Below, in pieces: positions 7,711-15,378 of a stretch of 64,000 nucleotides of DNA. Every line of letters begins with the position of its first letter. Within the stretch, counting starts at the first letter, position 1. The position numbers and the translations under genes were made by a program. The notes beneath the pieces were generated by a model. That model did not search any database. It saw only the letters and a program-made list of their open reading frames with translations, and had not been told where the DNA came from. This DNA comes from G963662675 sp963662675 (GTDB lineage: Bacteria > Bacteroidota > Bacteroidia > Bacteroidales > Prolixibacteraceae). The stretch covers positions 723,370 through 787,369 of the forward strand of contig CAXXHP010000002.1 in NCBI GenBank assembly GCA_963662675.2, given 5' to 3'.

Positions 7711-8974
7711 AAAATATAGAAAACCACTTTTACTCCTACTTTTTTTTCTAATCATGGTGCAGCAGTCCTTTGCTGTTTACCTTGTAATTCCAATGGATGA
7801 TCAGCAAAAAGATCACTTAAAATCATATGGCATTGCATTCTGGGCTTTAGAACAGGTGATTGAGGTAAAATGGCTTCTCAATTACCGGGGAGGAAGTTTC
7901 CTGATACCGTATTCTTCTGAGGTTGAAAATGAATGTTTGATTCGTGGGGTGAGTGTTGAAAAAATTGCAGATGCTCAAGCCAACGTAATACTTACTGAGA
8001 TAGCTCGGGCAGAAGTTAACCAAGATGCCATTAGTATGCAAAAGGCTCCTAAAATTGCGGTTTATTCACCTTCAAATAAACAACCTTGGGATGATGCTGT
8101 GACAATGGTGTTAACCTATGCTGAAATTCAATATGATGTGATTTATGATGAAGAGATCTTAAATGGTGACTTGAAAGATTATGACTGGCTGCACCTTCAT
8201 CATGAAGATTTTACAGGACAATTCGGCAAGTTTTATGCCAATTATCAGAATTTTTCATGGTATAAGGAAGAGGTGGAAACAAATAAAGAGCTTGCCCAAA
8301 ATATGGGTTTTTTAAAGGTGTCCGAGATGAAGGGAGTGGTAGTAGACCGTATTAAGGAATATCTGGTTGGTGGTGGCTTTTTGTTTGCTATGTGCGCTGC
8401 AACAGATACTTACGATATTGCGCTGGCTGCAAGCGGAGTTGATATTTGTGAGCCGATGTATGATGGAGATCCGGCAGATCCGGACATGAATTCTAAACTC
8501 AATTATGATAAGACCTTGGCATTTACTGATTTTAAAATTGAGGAAAACCCGTATACTTATGAGTTCTCGGATATTGACGTTTCTTCTGTTCGGAATGTCC
8601 AACAGAACGAAGATTTCTTCACTCTGTTTGATTTTTCGGCAAAATGGGATCCTGTTCCAACCATGTTAACCCAAAATCACAAACGTGTTATTAGAGGCTT
8701 TATGGGGCAAACAACGGCTTTCGACGAACGATTGCTAAAAGCGGATGTGTTGGTGATGGGTGAGAACAAAGCTGCGAATGAAGCTCGCTACATACATGGA
8801 GAGGCGGGGAAAGGGTTTTGGACTTTTTACGGAGGACACGACCCTGAAGATTACAGGCATCTGGTAGGCGACTCTCCTACTGACCTTAGCCTTCATCCAA
8901 ATTCTCCGGGTTACAGGCTTATTCTGAATAATATATTATTTCCAGCCGCTAAAAAGAAAAAGCAGAAAACTTAA
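7676..8974 (+). CDS. exported conserved protein often annotated as asparagine synthetase B
   Basis: About 432 residues from the ATG that falls inside the end of dnaB; another ATG lies 8 codons further upstream. A basic stretch and hydrophobic core (KYRKPLLLLLFFLIMVQQSFA) form a signal peptide. The mature part has no AsnB-like amidotransferase cysteine at its start and no PP-loop, so the common annotation is doubtful. What is visible is a Bacteroidota-specific sequence with patterns such as YDWLHLHHEDFTGQFG, GGFLFAMCAATDTYD (a possible class I amidotransferase-like cysteine elbow) and FWTFYGGHDPEDYRH. A GATase1-like fold is plausible but inferred. It overlaps dnaB by 35 bases and meets a small lipoprotein gene tail to tail. 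Confidence 0.75.
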   Translation: MADRVQTISRFKKYRKPLLLLLFFLIMVQQSFAVYLVIPMDDQQKDHLKSYGIAFWALEQVIEVKWLLNYRGGSFLIPYSSEVENECLIRGVSVEKIADAQANVILTEIARAEVNQDAISMQKAPKIAVYSPSNKQPWDDAVTMVLTYAEIQYDVIYDEEILNGDLKDYDWLHLHHEDFTGQFGKFYANYQNFSWYKEEVETNKELAQNMGFLKVSEMKGVVVDRIKEYLVGGGFLFAMCAATDTYDIALAASGVDICEPMYDGDPADPDMNSKLNYDKTLAFTDFKIEENPYTYEFSDIDVSSVRNVQQNEDFFTLFDFSAKWDPVPTMLTQNHKRVIRGFMGQTTAFDERLLKADVLVMGENKAANEARYIHGEAGKGFWTFYGGHDPEDYRHLVGDSPTDLSLHPNSPGYRLILNNILFPAAKKKKQKT

Positions 8975-9168
8975 ATGCCTGCTTTAATAATTTTAACCGT
9001 TGCGTCTGCTATAGAATCCGACTTCTCAATCTGATTTGTTTCAATCTGCTGCTTCTCAATTTTGGAGGGATTGTTATTTGCAGTTACTGAAGCATCATTT
9101 CGGTTGCAAGCTGCATATCCAATCATACAAACCAATAACCCCATGATGTAGAAATCTCTCTTTTTCAT
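8971..9168 (-). CDS. small putative lipoprotein
   Basis: 65 residues. It begins with a basic start and a hydrophobic stretch, MKKRDFYIMGLLVCMIG, that leads to the lipobox-like YAAC at residues 18-21. A polar, low-complexity tail rich in N, S, K and I follows. No domain is recognised. The stop codon overlaps the stop of the convergent exported-protein gene by 4 bases. A TACTTTTG -7 element lies about 50 bases upstream. The signal and the promoter element support a real gene; length and lack of a domain keep confidence moderate. Confidence 0.55.
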   Translation of the reverse strand: MKKRDFYIMGLLVCMIGYAACNRNDASVTANNNPSKIEKQQIETNQIEKSDSIADATVKIIKAGI

Positions 9169-9485
9169 ATCGCATTAAATCCGTTATGCAAATTTGTTTC
9201 TTTCCTTTAAAGCGCGTGCAAAAGTAAAAAATACATCATGTGGAGTTCATCCTTCAACAAAAAAGAAGCACAAAGTTGGGTTTATTAATACTTAGGTAAT
9301 ATTGAAAAGCGGTGTTTAACATGCTGATTTGTGTAGGGGATGGGCGGTGTCCATGCAGAAACGATTCCTGAGTAAAACTTCACCGTCAATTGTGAACGCA
9401 GTGACGCAATCTTAATAAAAGTTAGAGATGAAACATTCTGTGTGGTGCAGACTATCAGAATCTGAAGTTTAAAGCCCTGCCACTT
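9169..9485. other. intergenic stretch with little visible structure
   Basis: This stretch of just over 300 bases between the small lipoprotein and the phytase gene holds a likely -7 element for the lipoprotein near its left end (CAAAAGTA at 9219-9226, minus strand). I see no gene, RNA or clear hairpin in the rest. Confidence 0.5.
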
Positions 9486-10592
9486 TTAATTTTCTTTTAA
9501 AGCAACATTGAAAAGGCGAGCAACATTTTCCCATGGAATCAATTTGAAGTTCTGGGGAGCTAATTTATTTCCATCATAGTTATGCCCGTCCTGAACAACC
9601 ATAAGCCCATGCTGAAAATCCTGATTTAGGGCATAACTGTAAATTTCAACCCCATCGGTTTCTTCTGCGCCGTCAACAATTCCATCAACAATTCGGAAGT
9701 TCCCTAAATAATTGTGTGGCGTATTTCTTTCGTAAATATTAAAATTATTGTTTCCCTGATTTGATACAATGAGGTAACCTGCGTTGTCCGGTAAGTAATA
9801 AATAGCTAAGCCCTCTTGGTCGGAAGGGGTATTTCTATTCTCCGACCCATTATTTCCCACAATTTTTTCACCTGTGGTGCCGGCATCAGGTTCAGCTGCA
9901 AATTTCCATATCCCGCTGAATTCTTCAGCAATAAATAAGCTTTGGTTTTCATCATCCGCAACCATGCCTTCTATTTGTGTGTTAAGCTTAAAACTACGAA
10001 CCAATGAGGCAGTAATGTTTTCCGAGTTGGGTATTAGTTCCCATTGTTCAACTTCACCGCTTATGCTATTTACAAACGCATAAAAAGTGCTGGTTACAGG
10101 ACTTTTATACATGCAAAAACCATAAACATTTCCAATCATTTTGGTTTTGATGACTTTTGAAGCAATATCTGTTAATGATCCATCCTCACTGATTTTGTAA
10201 ATAGCAATGCTTTTATTACTGCGATTGCTGGCACAAACCACATCAATTGTGTCATTTCCCAAAATGAAGTCATATCTAAGGTCAACATTATTCATATTGC
10301 CATGTGGGTAATAAAAAAGTTTTTCTCCTTGTAGGTTATAAACCACAAGTCCGCCTAATTTATCAGTTCCTATAATTCTGCTTTCTGCTGTTCCTTTTCG
10401 GTTAATCCATATTGCAGGATCGTCGGCAGAATCGTCTGTATTTTCATGTAACATTGGTGAAGTTTCGTAAAGTGCTGTTGTTGAGGGCGTATTTTCATTA
10501 GAGGTCTTTTGGAATCTAGCACTTATCTGGATGTATGATGTTAGGGTGATGAAAAGTAGACTGATGATGAAGAATTTATTTTTTATACGCAT
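9486..10592 (-). CDS. secreted beta-propeller phytase (3-phytase)
   Basis: 368 residues. A signal peptide (MRIKNKFFIISLLFITLTSY) precedes the beta-propeller phytase domain. The signature DDPAIWINR appears at 57-65, with IIGTDKLGGLVVYNLQG at 73-89; both match the blade that coordinates calcium in Bacillus phytases. Later family-like segments are IYKISEDG, IEGMVADDENQSLFIAEE and DQEGLAIYYLPDNAGYLIVSNQG. The enzyme would release phosphate from Ca-phytate in the periplasm or outside. It stands alone, flanked by a 317-bp gap on one side and a divergent methyltransferase on the other. Phosphate regulation would be expected, but no Pho-type operator is known for this group, so none is called. Confidence 0.88.
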   Translation of the reverse strand: MRIKNKFFIISLLFITLTSYIQISARFQKTSNENTPSTTALYETSPMLHENTDDSADDPAIWINRKGTAESRIIGTDKLGGLVVYNLQGEKLFYYPHGNMNNVDLRYDFILGNDTIDVVCASNRSNKSIAIYKISEDGSLTDIASKVIKTKMIGNVYGFCMYKSPVTSTFYAFVNSISGEVEQWELIPNSENITASLVRSFKLNTQIEGMVADDENQSLFIAEEFSGIWKFAAEPDAGTTGEKIVGNNGSENRNTPSDQEGLAIYYLPDNAGYLIVSNQGNNNFNIYERNTPHNYLGNFRIVDGIVDGAEETDGVEIYSYALNQDFQHGLMVVQDGHNYDGNKLAPQNFKLIPWENVARLFNVALKEN

Positions 10593-10752
10593 TGTCGAAA
10601 TGGAATTATTACATAATAAGAATCTCTACGCAAAATGGACGAGGGAGTTCTCTTACTTTGACTATATTCTGAAAATCGGTATAAATTTTCTTCATGGGAA
10701 TGTGAAAATATGAAACTAGTTTGCGATTTTTGGAGCTTGATTAAAAGGGTGT

Positions 10753-11463
10753 ATGGCAAGAAATAATTTTTTTCAATTTAAACAATTCCGGATTTTACAG
10801 GAAAAGGCTGCGATGAAGGTTGGTGTGGATGGTGTCTTGTTGGGAGCGTGGGCAAACCTGAACGGATCTGCACGTGTGTTGGATGTTGGAACAGGCACTG
10901 GACTCCTAGCGTTGATGGCAGCGCAACGCTCCACGGCTATTGTTGATGCTGTTGAGATTGAACCGGAGGCCGCTTCAGAAGCTCTTCGTAATTTTGAAAA
11001 TTCAACATGGCACTCTCGTATTAGGTTGCATGCTTGTGCCTTCCAAAACTTTGAAACGAATGAAAAATATGACCATATAATTTCAAATCCGCCCTTTTTT
11101 GAGAACTCGTTTCAGTCTCCTGATAGTGCACGCTCTTTGGCACGACATTCAGGTAGTTTGAGCATAAAAGAATTATTGGAGAATTCGATGGTAATGTTGA
11201 CTGAAAGTGGAAAGATAAGTCTGATTTTTCCGGCAGAAAGTGAACAGATATTGAGGCGTTTGACTGGGGACTTGGGCATGTTTATCAATAGAATTAGCTT
11301 AGTTTTTCCTAATAAATTGAAAAAAGCAAATAGGATATTAGTTGAGTTATCCTTCTTTCATAAAGAAGAAAGTAGGAGCGAAATATTTATTCGAGAAAAT
11401 AATTCTTCAGTCTATACTCATCAATATCGTGAGTTGACCAGCGATTTTTATCTTGCCTTATAA
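10753..11463 (+). CDS. trmN6: tRNA1(Val) (adenine-37-N6)-methyltransferase
   Basis: 236 residues, the usual YfiC/TrmN6 size. It starts with the family sequence FFQFKQFRILQEKAAMKVG, then the SAM-binding loop VLDVGTGTGLLAL (42-54) and the N6-adenine methyltransferase motif SNPPFF at 111-116, followed by ARHSGSLSIKELL. The enzyme methylates A37 of tRNA1(Val). It is a single gene transcribed away from the phytase gene; the divergent gap of 160 bases should hold both promoters. Confidence 0.92.
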   Translation: MARNNFFQFKQFRILQEKAAMKVGVDGVLLGAWANLNGSARVLDVGTGTGLLALMAAQRSTAIVDAVEIEPEAASEALRNFENSTWHSRIRLHACAFQNFETNEKYDHIISNPPFFENSFQSPDSARSLARHSGSLSIKELLENSMVMLTESGKISLIFPAESEQILRRLTGDLGMFINRISLVFPNKLKKANRILVELSFFHKEESRSEIFIRENNSSVYTHQYRELTSDFYLAL

Positions 11464-11514
11464 TAAATCTTTTTTTTGATTGGGTTTTGTTTATAAAACC
11501 TAAGAGAATCAACC

Positions 11515-12018
11515 CTAGATAAGCGTCATAAATGGAGTAAAGGTTTTATCCAATTTCTTTGCAAAGTGCTCTATCGCGTCGTGGTTCACTTTGCTAACTG
11601 TATGGTCTGTCTTTGCCACTTTTTTTACAATCAATTTTTCAAAAAAACGCATTTTTTCAAAATTGAATTCACCACCTAAAATGGCCTCTGTTTTGGCGTA
11701 CTGATGTAACTTCTCGGGGAAAGCATTATTGAGTTGTTGGTGAGCTTGCTCTCCTTCATACATGCAGCAAATAAAAAGTCCGATTTCCTTCTGCCCAAGT
11801 TTTTCTACGTTGATTTCGCAAAACTCACGAACTTTACGCTGAATTTGCCCGGCATGAATGGATCCTCCAATAACTACGCGTTCATATTCCTGAAAGTCAG
11901 GGTTATTGTCTTCTTTGAGATTTTTGATTGTTATTTCACCTGTCAGCTTGCCTGCCAGCTCATTAACTACCTTTTCAGTGCATCCGTGGGTCGACATAAA
12001 TATAATCAGGGTTTTCAT
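11515..12018 (-). CDS. flavodoxin-domain protein (HemG-like)
   Basis: 167 residues from the internal ATG; a longer in-frame start 15 codons upstream lacks a flavodoxin counterpart. The N-terminus MKTLIIFMSTHGCTEKVV is the FMN phosphate-binding loop of flavodoxins (S/T-x-T-G/H-x-T). VVIGGSIHAGQIQRKVREF and GLFICCMYEG are the second and third FMN loops. The arrangement resembles menaquinone-dependent protoporphyrinogen oxidase HemG and other long flavodoxin-like reductases. The electron partner is unknown, but an FAD/NAD reductase is encoded divergently next door. Confidence 0.8.
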   Translation of the reverse strand: MKTLIIFMSTHGCTEKVVNELAGKLTGEITIKNLKEDNNPDFQEYERVVIGGSIHAGQIQRKVREFCEINVEKLGQKEIGLFICCMYEGEQAHQQLNNAFPEKLHQYAKTEAILGGEFNFEKMRFFEKLIVKKVAKTDHTVSKVNHDAIEHFAKKLDKTFTPFMTLI

Positions 12019-12147
12019 GGCTGATGGATTTTCTACCCAATTTACAACTTTTTTATAAAACAAAACTTAAGACTCAGTGGTTAAGGATTGATAATAAATA
12101 GCAGGATGCAAATAAAAGATAAAAATATCCGCTAATTTTAAAATTGT

Positions 12148-12155
12148 TATATTTG
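12148..12155 (+). promoter_or_regulatory. candidate -7 element for the FAD/NAD reductase gene
   Basis: TATATTTG fits the TAnnTTTG consensus and sits 18 bases before the preferred start codon. No TTG is present at the expected distance upstream, so this is a weaker call. Confidence 0.4.
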
Positions 12156-12173
12156 TCCAAAATTTTGAATAAC

Positions 12174-12854
12174 ATGTCTATTGATTTACAACAAGAAATA
12201 AAAATTGATCAACGGTTCTACAAAGTAGAGAAAATCAGAAAGTTAACAGATGATACATTTGTTTTGTGTCTGCCTAAAAACCGTTTTAAATACCGGGCCG
12301 GACAGCATGTTTCCGTTGCAATAATGGGAGGATACCAAAGCCGGGAATATTCAATATACAGCAGTGAGAATTCAGATAGTCTGGAGATTCTTGTCAAAGA
12401 AGTGGATGATGGTCATCTCAGTCCAAAATTGGGACAACTAAAAAAGGGTGATCTCGTGGAAGTAAATGGGCCGTTTGGCAAGTTTAGAATTGACGAGAAA
12501 AAAATAGAGGATCATAAATTCGTGTTTATTGCCAGTGGAACCGGGATATCTCCATTTCACAGTATGGTTTATTCTTACCCGAAATTAGATTATAAATTGA
12601 TTCACGGAGTGCGCTATGGAAATGAATCATATGAAAGAGACCATTATGAGAAAGGTCGATATGTGCTTTGTACTTCGGGCGACCGAAGCGGAGATGTACA
12701 TGGGCGACTTACCAAATACCTGAAATCTGCCGATTTTGAGGAGAACACCCAATTCTATTTGTGCGGAAATAGTAATATGATTTTTGATGCTTTGGAGATA
12801 CTTATTTCCAAGGGAGTTAGTCGCGATCAAATTCACAATGAAGTATATTTCTAA
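12174..12854 (+). CDS. ferredoxin-NADP reductase-type FAD/NAD-binding oxidoreductase
   Basis: 226 residues from the ATG just after a -7 promoter element; a TTG start 10 codons upstream would overlap that element and was rejected. The FAD domain shows RAGQHVSVAIM and the FAD-binding REYSIYSS. The NAD domain shows FVFIASGTGISPFHSMV and ends with FYLCGNSNMIFDALEIL. This is the FNR/phenol-hydroxylase reductase core without an attached 2Fe-2S domain, so its electron acceptor is a separate protein; the divergent flavodoxin is an obvious candidate by position (inference). Related bacterial proteins are called ferredoxin-NADP reductase. Confidence 0.85.
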   Translation: MSIDLQQEIKIDQRFYKVEKIRKLTDDTFVLCLPKNRFKYRAGQHVSVAIMGGYQSREYSIYSSENSDSLEILVKEVDDGHLSPKLGQLKKGDLVEVNGPFGKFRIDEKKIEDHKFVFIASGTGISPFHSMVYSYPKLDYKLIHGVRYGNESYERDHYEKGRYVLCTSGDRSGDVHGRLTKYLKSADFEENTQFYLCGNSNMIFDALEILISKGVSRDQIHNEVYF

Positions 12855-13000
12855 GAAAATAGATATTAATTAGTTTTCAGGTTAAGAATAAGTTGACTAG
12901 AGTTTGTTTTCGTATCGAATAGTTTTCCTCAATAAAATGAACATCTGTCCTATTTTTTTGTCGTAATAGAAGATGTTTTGGTCTTTTATATTGAGAATAA

Positions 13001-14563
13001 ATGAGGGAGATTCAACAACCAAATACAGAAAAGGCAGAAACGGGCAAAAGTCTAGTCGGGATTGATTATCAATCCATCATGGCAGAATTCAGATCCCGTC
13101 TAACACAGGTTTGCGCCCACGGATCGGAGCAGGCTGTAATAAAGCACCGCGAGCGGGGAAAGCTGTTGGCTCGTGAAAGAATTGACTTATTGCTTGACCC
13201 TCGCACTCCCTTTCTTGAGCTTTCTTCATTTGCTGCATTTGGACAATATAATGATGATTTCCCGGCTGCTGGAATCGTAACCGGAATTGGCATAATTCAT
13301 GGGCGTGAGTGCATGATTGTTGCTAACGATGCCACGGTTAAGGGAGGAACATATGTTCGCGAAACCATAAAGAAACATGTGCGAGCTCAGGATATTGCGC
13401 TAAAAAATAATTTGCCCTGCATTTATCTCGTTGATTCGGGTGGCATTTTTTTGCCTGAACAGGCTAATGTTTTTCCCGATCGTTTTGACTTTGGGCGGGT
13501 ATTTTTTAATCAGGCACGTTTATCGGCTCAGGGCATTTCGCAAATTGCTGTGGTGATGGGATCGTGTACTGCAGGAGGGGCTTATGTTCCGGCCATGAGC
13601 GATGAAACCATCATTATTCGCAATCAGGGAACCATCTTTATTGGTGGCCCGCCACTAGTGAAAGCTGCCACGGGCGAAGACGTAACTACCGAAGAATTAG
13701 GTGGGGGCGAAGTGCACACTCAGATATCTGGGGTGGCTGATCATTTGGCAGAGGATGATGCCGATGCATTGCGAATTTGCCGCAACATCGTGTCGGTATT
13801 ACCGAAAGTAGAGAAGCAAAGAATTGAATCAATCTCGGTTAAAGAACCTAAATTTCCAACTGAAGAAATATTAAATTACTTGTCGCCCGACCTGAAAAAG
13901 CCAATTAATGTGAATGCGATTATTGAACGGCTGGTTGATGGCAGCGATTTTCATGAATTTAAAGCCAATTATGGGACACCATTGGTGACAGGGTTTGCCC
14001 GGTTGAAGGGAATTCCTGTGGGTATCTTGGCTAACCAAAGTTTCCTGACTGGAGAGAGCGCTAGAAAAGGGGCACACTTTATTCAACTGTGTAATCAAAG
14101 GCATGTGCCACTTCTGTTTCTACAGAATATTGCCGGATTTATTGTCGGTAAAAGATATGAACATGAGGGCATTGCCCGTGATGGCGCCAAGCTAATAAAT
14201 GTGGTTGCTAACGCTAATGTGCCTAAGATTACTGTAGTGATTGGAGGCTCATTTGGTGCTGGAAATTATGCTATGGCTGGTCGTGCTTTTGATCCCGATT
14301 TTTTATTTATGTGGCCACATGCACGAATTGGGGTGATGGGGGGAGAACAAGCGTCATCTGTGCTGCAATCTGTTGGTGGAGCTGGCAAAGACAGCCTTAA
14401 ACAGCAATTCGAGAGAGAAAGTACGGCTTATTATAGTTCATCGCGTCTTTGGGACGATGGCATTATTGACCCGGCAGAAACTCGCAATATTTTAGGGTTG
14501 GCTTTTACAGTAACCCTTAATCAAAAAATAGAATCATCGCGTTACGGCGTATTTAGAATGTAA
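13001..14563 (+). CDS. mccB: methylcrotonyl-CoA carboxylase, carboxyltransferase (beta) subunit
   Basis: 520 residues. The acyl-CoA carboxyltransferase fold is clear: KHRERGKLLARERIDLLLDP near the start, and LVDSGGIFLPEQANVFPDRF plus DFGRVFFNQARLSAQGISQI in the middle. VVMGSCTAGGAYVPAMSDE and FIGGPPLVKAATGEDV follow, the latter holding an oxyanion loop. LQNIAGFIVGKRYEHEGIARDGAKLI in the C-terminal half is the second oxyanion region. The VFPDR..FGR..FNQA sequence favours methylcrotonyl-CoA over propionyl-CoA or acetyl-CoA substrates. It transfers CO2 from biotin on the alpha subunit to 3-methylcrotonyl-CoA in leucine breakdown. The stop codon is directly followed by the hydratase start. Confidence 0.92.
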   Translation: MREIQQPNTEKAETGKSLVGIDYQSIMAEFRSRLTQVCAHGSEQAVIKHRERGKLLARERIDLLLDPRTPFLELSSFAAFGQYNDDFPAAGIVTGIGIIHGRECMIVANDATVKGGTYVRETIKKHVRAQDIALKNNLPCIYLVDSGGIFLPEQANVFPDRFDFGRVFFNQARLSAQGISQIAVVMGSCTAGGAYVPAMSDETIIIRNQGTIFIGGPPLVKAATGEDVTTEELGGGEVHTQISGVADHLAEDDADALRICRNIVSVLPKVEKQRIESISVKEPKFPTEEILNYLSPDLKKPINVNAIIERLVDGSDFHEFKANYGTPLVTGFARLKGIPVGILANQSFLTGESARKGAHFIQLCNQRHVPLLFLQNIAGFIVGKRYEHEGIARDGAKLINVVANANVPKITVVIGGSFGAGNYAMAGRAFDPDFLFMWPHARIGVMGGEQASSVLQSVGGAGKDSLKQQFERESTAYYSSSRLWDDGIIDPAETRNILGLAFTVTLNQKIESSRYGVFRM

Positions 14564-15373
14564 ATGATGAAAAATTTCCAGTACATAAAATTAGCAAGGA
14601 ATGGCAATCGTATCGATTTGCGATTAAGCCGCCCCAAACTCCACAATGCCATCATTCCAGAAATGGTAGAAGAGATTCACCATGCACTAGAGGAGATCGA
14701 GAAGTTGGATGAATTGCAGTTTGTGGTAATCAGCGGAGAAGGAAATTCTTTTTGTGCTGGAGCTGATATTAATTGGTTTTCTGGAGCTGTTAACTGCGAT
14801 AAATCAGAAAGTTTTCAGGAATATTTACGTTTGGCTGAGCTTCTGAAGCGTCTGGCACAGTTTCCAAAGATAACCATTGCTGCAGTTCACAAAAATGTAA
14901 AGGGCGGAGGTAATGGATTGCTGGCTGCTTGTGATTTTTCCATTGCTGAAGAATCCACTTCATTTGCATTCAGCGAGATAAATATGGGAATAATTCCAGC
15001 TACCATATTGCCTTTCGTAGCCAAAAGGGTTTCTACACAAAACCTGAAAAAACTAATGTTTTCTGGTGAAGCGTTTTGGGCTCTTGAAGCCCGTCTAATT
15101 GGGCTGGTTGACTTTATTGCAGATGATGGCAACTTGATGAAAACCGTTGAAAAGTTAGTTGGTGAATTGTCAGTTATGCCGCCAAATGCCCTTAAAGCAT
15201 GTAAAAATCTAATTCTAAAGATTGATTCTGGCGAAGTGGGTATTGAAAGTAGTGAATATACTGCTGCCGCATTAGCAAATTTGGTTTACTCGGATGAAGG
15301 ACAGGAAGGTCTTAGAGCTTTTCTTGAAAAAAGAAAGCCGGATTGGATTCATCAGAGAGTGGATAAAAATTGA
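14564..15373 (+). CDS. enoyl-CoA hydratase family protein, probable methylglutaconyl-CoA hydratase
   Basis: 269 residues (or 268 from the second ATG). Crotonase-fold signatures are SGEGNSFCAGADINWF (oxyanion loop), GGGNGLLAACDFSIAEE and FAFSEINMGIIPATILPFVAKR. The last segment with its SEI-NMGIIPA resembles bacterial LiuC/AUH hydratases. The glutamate usual in the first catalytic loop is N/G here, as in some LiuC proteins, while the second (FSEINMG) is kept. It sits between the two subunit genes of methylcrotonyl-CoA carboxylase with no gap and a short overlap, so it very likely converts 3-methylglutaconyl-CoA to HMG-CoA. Function is therefore from context plus family; activity on another enoyl-CoA is possible. 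Confidence 0.82.
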   Translation: MMKNFQYIKLARNGNRIDLRLSRPKLHNAIIPEMVEEIHHALEEIEKLDELQFVVISGEGNSFCAGADINWFSGAVNCDKSESFQEYLRLAELLKRLAQFPKITIAAVHKNVKGGGNGLLAACDFSIAEESTSFAFSEINMGIIPATILPFVAKRVSTQNLKKLMFSGEAFWALEARLIGLVDFIADDGNLMKTVEKLVGELSVMPPNALKACKNLILKIDSGEVGIESSEYTAAALANLVYSDEGQEGLRAFLEKRKPDWIHQRVDKN

Positions 15374-15378
15374 AATTG

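Noticed and set aside
10531..10713. 60-residue plus-strand frame before trmN6
   Set aside because: It overlaps the signal-peptide region of the phytase gene on the other strand, has no recognised feature, and ends before trmN6.
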